Part shown: positions 63,543-64,000 of the stretch, piece after piece
How the letters are laid out: every line of letters starts with the position of its first letter
How positions within the stretch are numbered: the stretch's first letter is position 1
Assembly: GCF_900129645.1 (NCBI RefSeq)
Contig: NZ_FSQZ01000001.1
Span: forward strand, 434,001-498,000
Length of the DNA: 64,000 bases
Origin: Acetomicrobium flavidum
GTDB taxonomy: Bacteria; Synergistota; Synergistia; Synergistales; Acetomicrobiaceae
Direction: 5' to 3'
Translations under genes and position numbers: made by a program
The notes under the pieces: model-generated
Database searches by the model: none
The model's input: only the letters and a program-made list of their open reading frames with translations
What the model was told of the DNA's origin: nothing

Positions 63543-63574
63543 ATTCCAGCCCCCTAACCTTATAAATCCGGATG

Positions 63575-63604
63575 TTGCCTCAAAGCACAAAACCATGATA
63601 GAAT
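63575..63604 (+). promoter_or_regulatory. rpsT promoter
   Basis: TTGCCT, 18 bases, TAGAAT upstream of rpsT, in the divergent gap to the DUF445 gene. It leaves a short leader to the ATG at 63648. Confidence 0.65.
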
Positions 63605-63647
63605 GAGCAACGCGCGAATACTAGCGACAGGAGGTGAATCGCGAAAG

Positions 63648-63950
63648 ATGCCCAATACGAAATCGGCAATCAAAAGGATACATGTCACCGAGAGAAACAG
63701 GATCTACAACCGCGCCTGGAAGACGAGGACAAAGACCATCGTCAAGAAGGTGGCCACAGCCGTAGAGCAGAATAACCTCGACATGGCGGTTCAACTTTTC
63801 AATGAGGCCCAATCCGTCATCGATAAAGCCGTAACCAAAGGCGTCATGCACAGGAACACCGCCGCACGCCGCAAAGCCATGCTCGCAAGATTGATCGCCG
63901 GCCTCAGGAAGTCGTCCGAGGCAGAGCCCACTTCTCAAGGAAGCAACTGA
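63648..63950 (+). CDS. rpsT: 30S ribosomal protein S20
   Basis: A 100-residue S20: PNTKSAIKRIHVTERNRIYNRAWKTRTKTIVKKV at the start and the helical GVMHRNTAARRKAMLARLI near the end are diagnostic. The ATG at 63648 is about ten bases after GGAGGTGA; an in-frame upstream ATG lies within the promoter region. The last 50 bp of the window hold another ribosome-site-like GGAGG but no usable start codon. Confidence 0.95.
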   Translation: MPNTKSAIKRIHVTERNRIYNRAWKTRTKTIVKKVATAVEQNNLDMAVQLFNEAQSVIDKAVTKGVMHRNTAARRKAMLARLIAGLRKSSEAEPTSQGSN

Positions 63951-64000
63951 TCGGAAAAAGGAGGTTGGGTCCGGATCATCTCTAACAGCACCATCTCCAG

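Noticed and set aside
63951-64000. Another gene start after rpsT
   Set aside because: GGAGG is present at about 63961, but no ATG, GTG or viable TTG follows in the remaining bases (the only TTG frame hits TAA after six codons).
1-64000. CRISPR array, prophage or restriction island
   Set aside because: No regularly spaced repeats, integrase, phage structural or restriction genes were seen; the region is housekeeping apart from one insertion sequence.

Overview
The window is a 64 kb stretch of a bacterial chromosome that looks like the core genome of an anaerobic, diderm, flagellated, amino-acid- or sugar-fermenting bacterium. The combination of genes suggests the phylum Synergistota, perhaps an Acetomicrobium/Anaerobaculum relative. 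The indicators are a fused Mla lipid-bridge protein, a SpoIVB-type S55 peptidase, FapR-controlled type II fatty acid synthesis with FabK, a HutP-family protein, a TAXI-type TRAP binding protein, formate-tetrahydrofolate ligase with acetate kinase, and an ISLre2-type transposase. This taxonomic call is inference from gene content; no database search was possible. I recognised no rRNA, tRNA, CRISPR array or prophage.

Layout. Almost all genes are on the minus strand in long, tightly overlapping operons, so the window is best read from right to left. (1) 63.6-60.7 kb: rpsT (plus) diverges from a DUF445 membrane protein; an intact ISLre2-type insertion sequence sits just upstream of the rpmH promoter; then the conserved rpmH-rnpA-yidD-yidC-jag cluster. 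(2) 58.6-52.2 kb: rpsO-pnp-dut-trmB-rsmD-coaD, convergent with tmcAL, which diverges from ackA. (3) 52.2-43.1 kb: ackA-yceD-rpmF, a terminator, then a FapR-controlled lipid operon fapR-plsX-fabH-fabK-fabD-fabG-acpP-fabF ending at a strong terminator. (4) 43.1-37.1 kb: the pyrimidine operon pyrR-B-C-K-D-F-E, with a promoter, a perfect 20-bp palindrome over its -35 box, a PyrR-like RNA site and an attenuator. (5) 37.1-34.3 kb: an orphan ZnuA-like protein (minus) whose reading frame runs into the 3' end of selD; birA and selD are on the plus strand. selD is itself a selenoprotein gene with an in-frame UGA and a SECIS-like hairpin. (6) 34.3-19.6 kb: a very long operon starting with prfB (programmed +1 frameshift), then an S55 peptidase, mlaE-mlaF-mlaD (MlaD with a C-terminal beta-barrel-like region), tmk, yaaR, holB, ricT, ftsY, an unknown protein, DUF4416, purB, glpX and fhs. 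(7) 19.6-18.5 kb: a lone TAXI solute-binding protein on the plus strand. (8) 18.4-0 kb: hutP-like, rpmE, thyX, prfA, prmC, trxB with an added thioredoxin-like domain, a PfkB sugar kinase, a CBS protein, an arginine-phosphatase-like enzyme, fliS-flgN behind a sigma28-like promoter, an M48 peptidase, dnaX-dnaE, pyk, a CoA-type Nudix hydrolase, nfo, an ornithine/alanine racemase and the first codons of a probable diadenylate cyclase.

How it works together. The window holds complete sets for UMP synthesis (except carbamoyl-phosphate synthase), for fatty-acid initiation and elongation (except a dehydratase, and acetyl-CoA carboxylase), two class I release factors and their methyltransferase, and three DNA polymerase III subunits (alpha, tau/gamma, delta'). 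Several layers of non-standard decoding or RNA-level control lie close together: the prfB frameshift, the selD UGA, PyrR attenuation, FapR operator control and a HutP-like RNA-binding protein.
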